DNA of 15,971 bases from Hyphomicrobiales bacterium. GTDB taxonomy: Bacteria > Pseudomonadota > Alphaproteobacteria > Rhizobiales > Beijerinckiaceae. The position numbers and the translations under genes were made by a program. Below, one piece after another: positions 7,807 through 15,891 of this stretch. The stretch covers positions 1 to 15,971 of the forward strand of contig JAIXZF010000387.1 in assembly GCA_027489835.1 (NCBI GenBank). The letters run 5' to 3'. How positions within the stretch are numbered: the first letter of the stretch is position 1; each line of letters starts with the position of its first letter. The notes under the pieces are model-generated. The model was not told the DNA's origin. It did not search any database and saw only the letters and a program-made list of their open reading frames with translations.

Positions 7807-9132
7807 ATGACCAAACTCACTCGTCGTTCCGCGCTGAAGGGCGGCGCAGGGCTTCTCGGCGCCGGCGCGCTCGCCGGCTCGGGCTTCACCGAATTCGCCA
7901 AGGCCTGGGCGCAGGCGTCGCCGTTCCGACCGGAAGCTGGAGCCACGCTGAACCTGATGCGCTGGCGCCGCTTCGTGGTGGCCGAGGACGAGGCGTTCAA
8001 CCGCATCGTGGCCGCCTTCTCGGCCGCCACCGGCGTGCGCATCAACGTCACCAGCGAATCCTTCGACGACATGCAGCCGAAGGCTTCGGTCGCGGCCAAC
8101 ACCGGCACCGGCCCGGACATGTTCTGGGCGCTGTATTCGACGCCGCACCTGTTTCCGCAGCGCTGCCTCGACGTCTCGGACGTCGCCGACTATCTCGGCA
8201 AGAAGTATGGCGGCTGGGTTCCGGTCGCCGAGGCCTATGGCAAGCTCGGCGACAAGTGGATCGCGATTCCTGCTGCGATCAACGGTGGTTACATCAATTA
8301 CCGCATCTCGCAGATCAAGGCTGCCGGCTTCAATGAGGTCCCGCAGACCAACGCTGGCTTCCTCGAGCTGTGCAAGGCGCTGAAGGCCAAGAACACCCCG
8401 GCCGGCTTCCCGCTCGGCCGCGCCTCGGGCGATGGCAACGCCTACGCCTACTGGCTCTTGTGGTCGCACAATGCGGCCCAGGTCGACGAGAACTCCAAGG
8501 TGATCATCCGGTCCGCAGAGACCGAGGCGGCGCTGAACTACGCCAAGGCGCTCTACGACACCTTCATCCAGGGCACGGCGGCGTGGAACGACGCGTCGAA
8601 CAACCGCCTCTTCCTCTCGGGCGAGCTTTCGCTCACCGCCAACGGCATCTCGATCTACGCGGCCGCGAACGCCTCGGCCGACGCCAAGCAGAAAGAGATC
8701 GCGGCGGACATGGACCATGCCTACTGGCCGATCGGGCCGGCCGGCAAGCCGACCGAGATCCAGCTCTGCTTCCCGATGGTCACGATGGGCTACACGAAGT
8801 TCCCGAATGCCTGCAAGGCGTTCACGGCCTTCATGCTCGAGGCCGAGCAGTTCAACCCGTGGCTGGAGGCGGCCGCCGGCTACCTCACGCACACGCTGAA
8901 CGCGTTCGACAACAACCCGGTCTGGACCAAGGACCCGAAGAACCGCGTGTTCCGCGACGCCTCCAAGCGCAGCCTGGTGGCTGGCCACCGCGGCAAGCTC
9001 GACGAGAAGGCAGCCACGGCGATGGCCGACTTCATCGTGGTCGACATGTTCGCTAATTTCTGCACCGGGCGCGAGACCGCGGCCGGCGCCATGCAGCTGG
9101 CCGAGCGCCAGCTTCAGCGCATCTATCGCTGA
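7807..9132 (+). CDS. Tat-exported extracellular solute-binding protein (family 1)
   Basis: 441 residues from the ATG at 7807, with GGGAGG upstream (7791-7796). The N-terminus is a twin-arginine signal: TRRSALKGG at 5-13, then an Ala/Gly-rich hydrophobic stretch and a likely cleavage site after A35 or A37 (AWAQA). The mature part has the look of family 1 carbohydrate-binding proteins: TLNLMRW, then FNRIVAAFSAATGVRINV, GTGPDMFWA, and later ASGDGNAYAYWLLWSHN and GELSLTANGISIY. It should capture the substrate in the periplasm and deliver it to the permeases encoded next. Tat export suggests it folds before secretion. The ligand is unknown; the context of acid-sugar catabolic genes makes a sugar acid or polyol a reasonable guess, which is inference only. 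Confidence 0.93.
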   Translation: MTKLTRRSALKGGAGLLGAGALAGSGFTEFAKAWAQASPFRPEAGATLNLMRWRRFVVAEDEAFNRIVAAFSAATGVRINVTSESFDDMQPKASVAANTGTGPDMFWALYSTPHLFPQRCLDVSDVADYLGKKYGGWVPVAEAYGKLGDKWIAIPAAINGGYINYRISQIKAAGFNEVPQTNAGFLELCKALKAKNTPAGFPLGRASGDGNAYAYWLLWSHNAAQVDENSKVIIRSAETEAALNYAKALYDTFIQGTAAWNDASNNRLFLSGELSLTANGISIYAAANASADAKQKEIAADMDHAYWPIGPAGKPTEIQLCFPMVTMGYTKFPNACKAFTAFMLEAEQFNPWLEAAAGYLTHTLNAFDNNPVWTKDPKNRVFRDASKRSLVAGHRGKLDEKAATAMADFIVVDMFANFCTGRETAAGAMQLAERQLQRIYR

Positions 9133-9138
9133 CCGAAG

Positions 9139-9173
9139 CGGCCAGGGACGCCGCCCAGAGGCGCCCCTGGCCG
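9139..9173 (+). terminator. Strong intercistronic hairpin after the binding-protein gene (attenuator-like)
   Basis: Six bases after the binding-protein stop, CGGCCAGGG-A-CGCC pairs with GGCG-C-CCCTGGCCG around a seven-base loop. This gives 13 pairs with one mismatch. No U tract follows, so read-through into the permeases is likely. Such hairpins are known to raise binding-protein mRNA above permease mRNA by partial termination or by blocking 3' decay. Confidence 0.65.
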
Positions 9174-9212
9174 TCGGACTGTCCATTTCAACGGCTCAAG
9201 GAGGGTCATGGC

Positions 9213-10178
9213 ATGGCCATGGATTCGCTTGCCGCGACGCCGGCCCGCATGGCGAGATCGGAGCCCTCCCGCTGGGATCGGCTCAGGGTCAACCGCAACT
9301 GGCTGGGCCTGTGGTTCATGGTCCCGGCCATGGCCTTCCTTCTGCTGTTCCTCGCCTATCCGCTGGGCCTCGGCATCTGGATGAGCATGACCGACATGCG
9401 GATCGGCCGCGGCGGCACGTTCATCGGCATCGAGAACTACGTCTACCTGCTCGACGACCGCGACTTCCTGCGCGCCACCGCGTTCACGCTGACGTACACC
9501 TTCGTCGCCTCGATCTTCAAATTCGCGATCGGCCTCTACCTGGCCATCCTGCTCAACAACAACATGCCGTTCAAGGCGATCATCCGCGCCATCGTGCTGA
9601 TCCCGTTCATCGTGCCGACCGTGCTGTCGGCGGTGGCGTTCTGGTGGATCTTCGACACGCAGTTCTCGATCATCACCTGGCTGCTGCGGAAATCGGGGCT
9701 GATCGAGCCCGGATATCTCATCAACTGGCTGGGTGACCCCTTCCTCGCGCAATGCAGCGTGATCTTCGCCAACATCTGGCGCGGCATCCCCTTCATCGCG
9801 ATCACGCTGCTGGCCGGGCTGCAGACCGTGTCGCCCTCGCTCTACGAGGCCGCCACGCTGGATGGCGCGAGCAACTGGCAGCGCTTCCGCTACATCACCT
9901 ATCCGCTGCTGACGCCGATCATCGCCGTTGTGATGACCTTCTCGGTGCTGTTCACCTTCACTGATTTCCAGCTGATCTGGGCGATGACGCGCGGCGGTCC
10001 GGTCAACGCGACGCACCTCATGGCCACGCTGTCCTACCAGCGCGGCATCCTCGGCGGACGGCTGGGCGAGGGCGCCGCCATCGCCACCGCCATGGTGCCG
10101 TTCCTCCTGGCCGCGATCATGGTCAGCTGGTTCGGGCTGCAGCGCCGCAAGTGGCAGCAGGGAGAGGCCAATGACTGA
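9213..10178 (+). CDS. ABC importer permease (MalF/UgpA type)
   Basis: 321 residues from the ATG at 9213, about eight bases after AAGGAGGG; ATG at 9219 is possible, and an out-of-frame ATG at 9208 is not used. A cytoplasmic N-terminus is followed by about six membrane segments, starting with LWFMVPAMAFLLLFLAYPLGL. The EAA loop EAATLDGASNWQRFRYITYPLL begins at E212 and is the docking site for the ATPase. With the next gene it forms the inner-membrane channel of a CUT1-type importer. The stop overlaps the start of the second permease gene by eight bases, which suggests coupled translation. Confidence 0.94.
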   Translation: MAMDSLAATPARMARSEPSRWDRLRVNRNWLGLWFMVPAMAFLLLFLAYPLGLGIWMSMTDMRIGRGGTFIGIENYVYLLDDRDFLRATAFTLTYTFVASIFKFAIGLYLAILLNNNMPFKAIIRAIVLIPFIVPTVLSAVAFWWIFDTQFSIITWLLRKSGLIEPGYLINWLGDPFLAQCSVIFANIWRGIPFIAITLLAGLQTVSPSLYEAATLDGASNWQRFRYITYPLLTPIIAVVMTFSVLFTFTDFQLIWAMTRGGPVNATHLMATLSYQRGILGGRLGEGAAIATAMVPFLLAAIMVSWFGLQRRKWQQGEAND

Positions 10179-11073
10179 CGCAGCCCTGAAAGCCGCCCAG
10201 GCGCCGCTCACCGACAACCGGGAGGGCATGAGCTATCTCGAGACGCTGCCGCGCAAGGTCGTGACGGTGTACCTGCCGCTGTTCATCATCCTCGTGGTGC
10301 TGCTCTTCCCGTTCTACTGGATGGTCATCACCTCGGTGAAGCCGGACGCGCAGTTGCTCGATCTCGACTCGTCCAACCCGCTCTGGGTGGTGTCGCCCAC
10401 GCTCCAGCACATCGAGAAGCTGCTGTTCGGCTCGGCCTATCCGCGCTGGCTGTTCAACACGATGATCGTCGCGACGGTGGCGACATTCCTGTCGATCTTC
10501 GCCAGCGTTCTGGCGGCCTACGCGATTACGCGCATCCGCTACAAGGGCGCGGCGACCGTGGGCGGGCTGATCTTCCTCGCCTATCTTGTGCCGCCGTCGA
10601 TCCTGTTCATCCCGCTCTCGGCGGTCATCCACACCTATGGGCTGTTCGACACGCCGTTTGCGCTGATCCTGACCTACCCGACGATCCTGATCCCGTTCTG
10701 CACCTGGCTGCTGATGGGCTACTTCAAGACGATTCCCTACGAGCTCGAGGAATGCGCGCTGATCGACGGCGCGAGCCGCTGGCAGATCCTGGTGCGGATC
10801 GTGCTGCCGCTCGCGGTGCCGGGCCTGATATCGGCCTTCATCTTCGCCTTCACGCTGTGCTGGAACGAGTTCATCTACGCGCTGACCTTCATCTCGTCGG
10901 ACCACAACAAGACGGTGCCGGTGGCGATCATCTCGAACTTCGTCGACGGCGACATCTTCCGCTGGGGTTCGCTGATGGCGGGGGCGCTGATCGGTTCGTT
11001 GCCGCTGGTGATCCTCTACGCCTTCTTCGTCGAGCACTACGTGTCGGCGATGACGGGAGCGGTGAAGGAGTGA
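10171..11073 (+). CDS. ABC importer permease (MalG/UgpE type)
   Basis: 300 residues from the ATG at 10171, which lies inside the end of the first permease gene; GGAGAGG is just upstream. About six membrane segments are visible, the first being YLPLFIILVVLLFPFYWMVI, followed by the TSVKPD motif typical of MalG-type subunits. The EAA loop reads EECALIDGASRWQILVRIVL, starting near residue 193, and lies before PLAVPGLISAFIFAFTLCWNEFI. It pairs with the upstream permease. It is the last transporter gene; a 168-base gap with a large inverted repeat separates it from the dehydrogenase gene. Confidence 0.94.
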   Translation: MTDAALKAAQAPLTDNREGMSYLETLPRKVVTVYLPLFIILVVLLFPFYWMVITSVKPDAQLLDLDSSNPLWVVSPTLQHIEKLLFGSAYPRWLFNTMIVATVATFLSIFASVLAAYAITRIRYKGAATVGGLIFLAYLVPPSILFIPLSAVIHTYGLFDTPFALILTYPTILIPFCTWLLMGYFKTIPYELEECALIDGASRWQILVRIVLPLAVPGLISAFIFAFTLCWNEFIYALTFISSDHNKTVPVAIISNFVDGDIFRWGSLMAGALIGSLPLVILYAFFVEHYVSAMTGAVKE

Positions 11074-11080
11074 GGTCGTG

Positions 11081-11236
11081 GCGCTCCGTCAGTCCGGGGC
11101 GCGCCGTCAGGCGCGAGCCCGGAACCCGTCGACGGAATGCGAAGCGGATTGCCAGCACGGTTGCCGCAAGCCCCTGTTCTGCCGCGTTCAGGGGTGCCGG
11201 GCCCGGCTCCGCCGCCCCGGAGTGACGATGGAGCGC
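11081..11236. repeat. Imperfect long inverted repeat in the permease-dehydrogenase gap
   Basis: The left edge (GCGCTCC 11081-11087, CGTCAGTCCGGGGCG 11087-11101) is mirrored by the right edge (CGCCCCGGAGTGACG 11213-11227, GGAGCGC 11230-11236), with one mismatch in the 15-base arm and a three-base offset. Inner parts (GAGCCCGGAACCC against GGGGTGCCGGGC) also partly pair. It resembles the dispersed palindromic intergenic elements common in GC-rich alphaproteobacteria. The right arm includes the only GGAG before the next start codon, so a folded transcript could hide that ribosome binding site. Confidence 0.6.
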
Positions 11237-11241
11237 TCCCC

Positions 11242-12126
11242 ATGACCACCATCGCCTTCATCGGCCTCGGCGCCATGGGGCGGCCCATGGCCCGCCGCCT
11301 CGTCGAGGCGCAGCATCGGGTGACGGGCTTCGACCTCAACCCCGAGGCGCTGGCCTATCTGGAAAGCAAGGGCGGCCACGCCGCCCGATCGGCCGCCGAA
11401 GCGGCGCGGGGCGCCGACATGGCCGTGCTGATGGTGGTCAACGCCGAGCAGGCGGAGGCCGCGCTGTTCGAAGGCGGGGCGCTGGCCGCGCTGAAGCCCG
11501 ACGCGTCCGTCATCCTGATGGCGACCTGCCCGCCGGCGCGTGTCGCCGCCATCGCGCGCCGGGTCGAGGCCGCGGGCCGCCGCTTCGTCGACGCTCCCGT
11601 TTCCGGCGGCGTGGTCGGGGCCGAGGCCGGATCGCTCACGATCATGGCGGCGGCGCCCAGGGCCCTGTTCGAGGCCGTGCAGCCGGTGCTGGCCGCGATG
11701 GGCTCGCGGCTGTTCCATGTCGGGGAGGAGGCGGGGCAGGGGGCCACCGTCAAGACGGTGAACCAGCTCCTGTGCGGCGTCCACATCGCCGTCGCGGCCG
11801 AGGCCTTCGCGCTGGCCGAGAAGGCGGGCGTCGACACCGCGCTGATGCTCGACATCCTCACCCAGTCAGCCGCAGGATCGTGGATGCTGTCCAACCGCGG
11901 CCCGCGCATGCTCGAGGCCGAGCCCGAGGTGACCAGCGCAGTCGACATCTTCGTCAAGGATCTGTCGATCGTGATGGATGCCGGGCGCGCGGCCCACACG
12001 GCGCTGCCGCTGGCGGCGGCCGCCCACCAGATGTTCCTCGCCGCGTCCGGCTCCGGCCACGGCAAGGCCGACGACAGCCAGGTCATCCGCGCCTACCGCG
12101 CGCTGAACGGGACACGAGACGCTTGA
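11242..12126 (+). CDS. ltnD: LtnD-like L-threonate dehydrogenase (beta-hydroxyacid dehydrogenase family)
   Basis: 294 residues from the ATG at 11242; the longer open frame upstream is repeat-derived and not protein-like. The NAD-binding motif GLGAMG is at 8-13. The substrate-binding DAPVSGG is at 117-123, and the catalytic lysine K171 lies in GQGATVKTVNQLL. The C-terminal SAVDIFVKDLSIVMD and the SGHGKADDS motif recall E. coli YgbJ/LtnD rather than 3-hydroxyisobutyrate dehydrogenase. LtnD oxidises L-threonate to 2-oxo-tetronate, which OtnI isomerises and OtnK phosphorylates. Both of those are encoded about 2-3 kb downstream on the other strand, which supports the call. A related acid as substrate (glycerate, tartronate semialdehyde) cannot be excluded. 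Confidence 0.75.
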   Translation: MTTIAFIGLGAMGRPMARRLVEAQHRVTGFDLNPEALAYLESKGGHAARSAAEAARGADMAVLMVVNAEQAEAALFEGGALAALKPDASVILMATCPPARVAAIARRVEAAGRRFVDAPVSGGVVGAEAGSLTIMAAAPRALFEAVQPVLAAMGSRLFHVGEEAGQGATVKTVNQLLCGVHIAVAAEAFALAEKAGVDTALMLDILTQSAAGSWMLSNRGPRMLEAEPEVTSAVDIFVKDLSIVMDAGRAAHTALPLAAAAHQMFLAASGSGHGKADDSQVIRAYRALNGTRDA

Positions 12127-12132
12127 TCTCGC

Positions 12133-12157
12133 TGCGCCCGCGCTCGTCGCGGGGGCA
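12133..12157 (+). other. Hairpin between the two dehydrogenase genes
   Basis: CCCGCG-CTCGT-CGCGGG forms a six-pair stem extended by TGC/GCA across one mismatch, seven bases after the LtnD-like stop. No U tract follows. It may be an mRNA end or processing site in the 77-base gap. Evidence is the fold only. Confidence 0.35.
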
Positions 12158-12203
12158 CCGTGGTTCAGGTTGAAGGCATGAGAACAAGCAAGGGCGCGCG
12201 AAC

Positions 12204-13100
12204 ATGACCAAACCCCGCATCGGCTTCATCGGCGTCGGCCTCATGGGCCACGGCATGGCGAAGAACATCGTCGAGAAGGGCTATCCGCTCGCCGTCGTCG
12301 GCAACCGCAACCGACAGCCGGTCGACGACCTGATCGGGCGCGGGGCGGGGGAGGCGCGGACGCCGGCCGAGCTTGCCCGCGGCTGCGACATCATCTTCCT
12401 GTGCGTGACCGATTCGGCCGTGGTCGAGGCGATCGTGCGGGGCCCGGACGGCATCAAGGCGGGCGCGCGAGACGGGCTCATCGTGGTCGATTGCTCCACC
12501 TCCAATCCCGTCTCGACGCTGGAGCTCGCGGCCGAACTCGCGCCGCTGGGCGTCAGCTTCTGCGACGCGCCGCTCTCGCGCACGCCAAAGGAAGCCTGGG
12601 AGGGCACGCTCGACACCATGGTCGGCGCCGACGACGCCGTCTTCGCGACGATCCGTCCTGTCTGCGAGACCTGGGCGGGCAAGATCGTGCATCTCGGGCC
12701 GGTGGGCTCGGGCCACAAGATGAAGCTGCTCAACAACTTCCTCGCCATGGGCTATGCCGCGCTCTACGCCGAGGCGCTGACGCTGGGGGCGAAGGCCGGG
12801 ATCACGCCGGCGATGTTCGACAGCGTCATCCGCGGCGGCCGCATGGATTGCGGCTTCTACCAGACCTTCATCCGCTACACGCTGGAAGGCGACCGCAACG
12901 CCCACAAGTTCACGCTGCGCAACGCGCACAAGGACATGCGTTATCTTGCCAGCATGGCCGACTCGCTCGCGGTGGCGAACCCGATGGGATCGGCGGTGAA
13001 GAACACCTACGCGCTGGCGGTCGGCGCGGGACGGGGCGACGACTACGTGCCGATGGCGGCCGAGATCATCGGCGACATCAATGGCGCGAACCGGCGCTGA
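12204..13100 (+). CDS. NAD(P)-dependent beta-hydroxyacid dehydrogenase, divergent subgroup
   Basis: 298 residues from the ATG at 12204; the ribosome binding site is weak (AAGGG). The nucleotide-binding motif GVGLMG is at 10-15. The substrate-binding region reads DAPLSRTPKEAWEGTL (121-136) in place of the usual DAPVSGGxxGAxxGTL. The catalytic lysine is likely K174 in GSGHKMKLLNNF. It is related to, but clearly distinct from, the LtnD-like gene just upstream, so a different hydroxy acid is expected. Its place after the transporter and LtnD genes suggests the same catabolic unit. I cannot name the substrate; tartronate semialdehyde reductase or 3-hydroxyisobutyrate dehydrogenase labels would be guesses. 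Confidence 0.88.
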   Translation: MTKPRIGFIGVGLMGHGMAKNIVEKGYPLAVVGNRNRQPVDDLIGRGAGEARTPAELARGCDIIFLCVTDSAVVEAIVRGPDGIKAGARDGLIVVDCSTSNPVSTLELAAELAPLGVSFCDAPLSRTPKEAWEGTLDTMVGADDAVFATIRPVCETWAGKIVHLGPVGSGHKMKLLNNFLAMGYAALYAEALTLGAKAGITPAMFDSVIRGGRMDCGFYQTFIRYTLEGDRNAHKFTLRNAHKDMRYLASMADSLAVANPMGSAVKNTYALAVGAGRGDDYVPMAAEIIGDINGANRR

Positions 13101-13171
13101 GATCGGCCTGTAATGAAAGGCCCGTCCGGCGCGAAGCAGGGTCGGGTCCGCAGTTGTCAGGAGACCTTCCC

Positions 13172-13633
13172 ATGATCGTCAGGCCCATGGCCCGGGCGGA
13201 CCTGCCGGCCGCGCGCGAGGTGATCGCCTCCACCGGCCTGTTCCCGGAAGAGATGCTGGACGACATGGCGGAGCCGTTCCTCAAGGGGGACGCGTCCGAG
13301 TTCTGGCTGGTCATCGCGCAGGACGCGGCTTTCGGGCTCGCCTATTGCGCGCCCGAGCGCATGACCGAAGGCACGTGGAACCTGCTCCTGATCGCCGTCG
13401 AGGCCGGGCGGCAGGGCCAAGGCTATGGCGCGGCGCTGGTCAGGCAGGTCGAGCAGCGGCTTCGCGCCGCCGGGGAACGCATCCTGCTCGTCGAAACCTC
13501 CGGCCTGCCGGAATTCGAGCGGACCCGCCGCTTCTACGAGCGCCTGGGTTACGTCGAGGAGGCGCGCATTCGCGGCTTCTACAAGGCCGGCGAGGACAAG
13601 GTTGTCTTCCGCAAGGCTATGACCGGCGCCTGA
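13172..13633 (+). CDS. GNAT family N-acetyltransferase
   Basis: 153 residues from the ATG at 13172, with AGGAG upstream. The acetyl-CoA binding motif RQGQGYGAAL begins at R80, following the strand LLLIAVEAG. The C-terminal part has LVETSG, FERTRRFYERLGYVEEARIRGFYKAGEDKVVFRK, the usual end of the GNAT fold. Family members acetylate amines on small molecules or proteins; the substrate is not evident here. It is on the same strand as the dehydrogenase genes with a 71-base gap, and converges on the isomerase gene with only six bases between stops. A link to acid-sugar breakdown is not obvious. Confidence 0.9.
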   Translation: MIVRPMARADLPAAREVIASTGLFPEEMLDDMAEPFLKGDASEFWLVIAQDAAFGLAYCAPERMTEGTWNLLLIAVEAGRQGQGYGAALVRQVEQRLRAAGERILLVETSGLPEFERTRRFYERLGYVEEARIRGFYKAGEDKVVFRKAMTGA

Positions 13634-13639
13634 CGGCGC

Positions 13640-14413
13640 TCAGCGGAGCGATTCGATCCAGCCCAGCCCCTCGACCGTGCCGGCGCGCGGCTTGTATTCG
13701 CAGCCGACCCAGCCCTCCCAGCCGAGCGCGTCAATCTCCTTCAGGATCGTCGCGTAGTCCAACTCACCCTCGTCGGGCTCGTTTCGGCTTGGCACGGCGG
13801 CGATCTGGATGTGGCCGATATGGGGCCTGTGAGCGCGCAGGCGGCGGATTATGTCGCCCTCCATGACCTGCACATGGTAGACGTCGAACATCAGCTTGAG
13901 GCCGGGATGGCCCAGCCGCTCGATGATCGCGATGGCCTGATCCGAGCGGGAGAGGAAATAGCCGGGCCGGTCCTTGGCGTTCAGGGGCTCGATGAGCAGG
14001 TTCACGCCCGAGCCCTCGGCGCGCCTCAGCGCCCGTTCGAGGTTGGCCAGATACGCCGCCTCGCAGGCCGCTCCGTCCATGCCGCCCACCATCGCCGCCA
14101 TCACATGGATGCCGCCCGCGCCGAGCCCCTTCGCGTAATCCAGCGCCTCAGCGAACTGCCGGTCGAACTCCGCTTCCCGGCCGGGCAGCGCGGTGACGCC
14201 CCATTCGCCGGCGGCGAGATCGCCGGGCGCCGTGTTGATCCCGACCAGCGTCAGCCCTTCGCCATCGAGGATGGCGCGGAGGTCCGCGACCGAGCGCTCA
14301 TAGGGAAACCAGCATTCGACGGCGTCGAACCCGGCCGCTCTCGCCGCGGCGAAGCGATCCGCGAAAGGCAGCTCGGTGAAAAGGATGGAGAGGTTGGCGG
14401 AATAGCGCGGCAT
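13640..14413 (-). CDS. otnI: OtnI-like 2-oxo-tetronate isomerase (hydroxypyruvate isomerase family)
   Basis: 257 residues, a typical length for Hyi/OtnI proteins. It is a TIM-barrel of the xylose isomerase-like group: N-terminus RYSANLSILFTELPFADRF, then AGFDAVECWFPYE, LIEPLN (E142), LMFDVYH (D177, H180), GHIQIAAVPSRNEPDEGELDY (Q203) and GWVGCEYKP (E239). E142, D177, Q203 and E239 fit the metal ligands of the fold, with the two glutamates as acid-base residues. In known acid-sugar pathways OtnI interconverts 2-oxo- and 3-oxo-tetronate. The start lies three bases after the kinase stop, so the two genes are one translational unit. Hydroxypyruvate isomerase (hyi) of glyoxylate metabolism is the main alternative, but the OtnK neighbour favours OtnI. 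Confidence 0.85.
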   Translation of the reverse strand: MPRYSANLSILFTELPFADRFAAARAAGFDAVECWFPYERSVADLRAILDGEGLTLVGINTAPGDLAAGEWGVTALPGREAEFDRQFAEALDYAKGLGAGGIHVMAAMVGGMDGAACEAAYLANLERALRRAEGSGVNLLIEPLNAKDRPGYFLSRSDQAIAIIERLGHPGLKLMFDVYHVQVMEGDIIRRLRAHRPHIGHIQIAAVPSRNEPDEGELDYATILKEIDALGWEGWVGCEYKPRAGTVEGLGWIESLR

Positions 14414-14416
14414 GTC

Positions 14417-15682
14417 TCAGGCCCCCGTCCCGGCGTCGATGAGGGCGAGAGCCTTGAGGAAGAAATCCGGCGCGCCAAAATTGCCGGATTTGAGCGCCAG
14501 CGCGAGAGGAGCTGGACCATCCGCCAGCAGCAGCGGAACGCCCGGGTCGATTTCCGGGCCGATGCGCATGGCGTCGACGCCGAGCGCGGCCACCACGGCC
14601 GAGGACGTCTCGCCGCCCGCGATGATCAGGCGGCGCACGCCGGACGCTGCGAGCGAGGCCGCGAGCTCGCCGAAGAACGACTCGATCGCATGGGCGGCCT
14701 CGCCCTGGCCGAAGCTGGCCTGCAGCGCGCGCACGGCGGCGGGCTCGTCGCTCGACGCGACCAGCGGCAGGCGCGCGCGGGACTGGCCCTCGATCCAGCG
14801 CAGCACATCGGCGGGGCCGATGCGCGCCCCCAGCACGGCGGGCACATCGAGGCGCAGCACCGGTTCGCCTGCCTGCTCGTGCCCTGCGATCTGCGCGCGC
14901 GTGGCGTTGGAGCAACTGCCCGCCAGCGCCACCGCGCGGCCGGGCGGAAACGGGAGGCGCGCCGGCTCTCCTCCGGGCGCGATGCCGAAGTTCGCGGGCA
15001 GGCCCATCGCGATGCCCGAGCCGCCCGTGACCAGCTTCATGCCGGCAGCCGCATGGCCGAGAGCGACAAGGTCGGCTTCGGCGATGGCGTCGCAGACCAT
15101 GAGCCGCTCGCCCCGCGCAGCAGCCGCATCGAGCGCCGCGCGGATCGCCGCCGGCCCCTCAGCCACCACCGGCTGCACGACAAGGCCGACCTGGTGCCGT
15201 GTCTGGCGCCGCAGCCAGCGCACGAGGTTGGCGTCGGTCATGGGGTTCAGCGGATGGTTCTCGAGACCGCTCTCGTTCAGCAGAGCGTCGCCGACGAACA
15301 GGTGCCCACGGTACAGGTTGCGCCCGGCGGCGGGGAAGGCCGGGCAGACGATCGCAACTTCGGCGCCGAGGGCCTCGAGCAGCGCATCCGCCACCGGCCC
15401 GATGTTGCCCTCGGGCGTCGAGTCGAAGGTCGAGCAGTATTTGAACAGGATCTGCCGGGCTCCCGCGCGGCGCAGGGCCTCGAGTGCGTCGAGCGACTGC
15501 CGCACGGCCTCGCCGGCCGGGATCGACCGCGTCTTCAGCGAAACCACGGCGGCCTGGCACGGCGTGGTGGCCAGCGAGGCGGGCGCGCCGACGAACTGCA
15601 CGGTGTCCATGCCCGCCTTGGCGAGGGTGTTGGCGAGATCGCTCGCGCCGGTGAAATCGTCGGCGATGCAGCCCAGCAGCAT
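14417..15682 (-). CDS. otnK: 3-oxo-tetronate 4-kinase, OtnK (DUF1537 family)
   Basis: 421 residues from the ATG at 15682, chosen because MLLGCIADDFTGASDLANT is the usual family N-terminus; no clear ribosome binding site precedes it. N-terminal sugar-acid binding domain: IADDFTG (6-12), KYCSTFDST, GNIGPVADALLEALG, YRGHLFVGDALLNESGLENHP and PMTDANL, all as in H. influenzae OtnK. C-terminal nucleotide-binding domain: VTGGSGIA, LAGSCS, GGETSSAVVAALG and LKSGNFG. It phosphorylates 3-oxo-tetronate on O4 with ATP before decarboxylation to dihydroxyacetone phosphate by OtnC. It is first in a two-gene unit with the isomerase. OtnC, a class II aldolase-like enzyme, is not seen here. Confidence 0.92.
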   Translation of the reverse strand: MLLGCIADDFTGASDLANTLAKAGMDTVQFVGAPASLATTPCQAAVVSLKTRSIPAGEAVRQSLDALEALRRAGARQILFKYCSTFDSTPEGNIGPVADALLEALGAEVAIVCPAFPAAGRNLYRGHLFVGDALLNESGLENHPLNPMTDANLVRWLRRQTRHQVGLVVQPVVAEGPAAIRAALDAAAARGERLMVCDAIAEADLVALGHAAAGMKLVTGGSGIAMGLPANFGIAPGGEPARLPFPPGRAVALAGSCSNATRAQIAGHEQAGEPVLRLDVPAVLGARIGPADVLRWIEGQSRARLPLVASSDEPAAVRALQASFGQGEAAHAIESFFGELAASLAASGVRRLIIAGGETSSAVVAALGVDAMRIGPEIDPGVPLLLADGPAPLALALKSGNFGAPDFFLKALALIDAGTGA

Positions 15683-15707
15683 GATCGGATCGTCTTTGTT
15701 TCCAGAT

Positions 15708-15724
15708 GCGGCCCCGCGGGCCGC
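15708..15724. repeat. Perfect short palindrome in the otnK leader
   Basis: GCGGCCC-CGC-GGGCCGC has seven-base perfect arms, 25 bases upstream of the otnK ATG. It could be a regulator site or an RNA hairpin in the leader. The rest of the 209-base gap to the tRNA gene shows no clear promoter. GC-rich palindromes arise easily in such DNA. Confidence 0.35.
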
Positions 15725-15891
15725 CCCGGCGATGCTCGCCCATCCTGACCCGTACCGCAACGCTGGACGCCGCCTTGCCCGCATGCGCCCGCCTGCGCGG
15801 CGGCGCGGCCCACGGGCGAAAAGGTGGTTGCAATGGCGCGGGCGAGCGGCTAGAGACGCTCCACCGCAGCGGCTCAGTCCGCACCGGGAAC

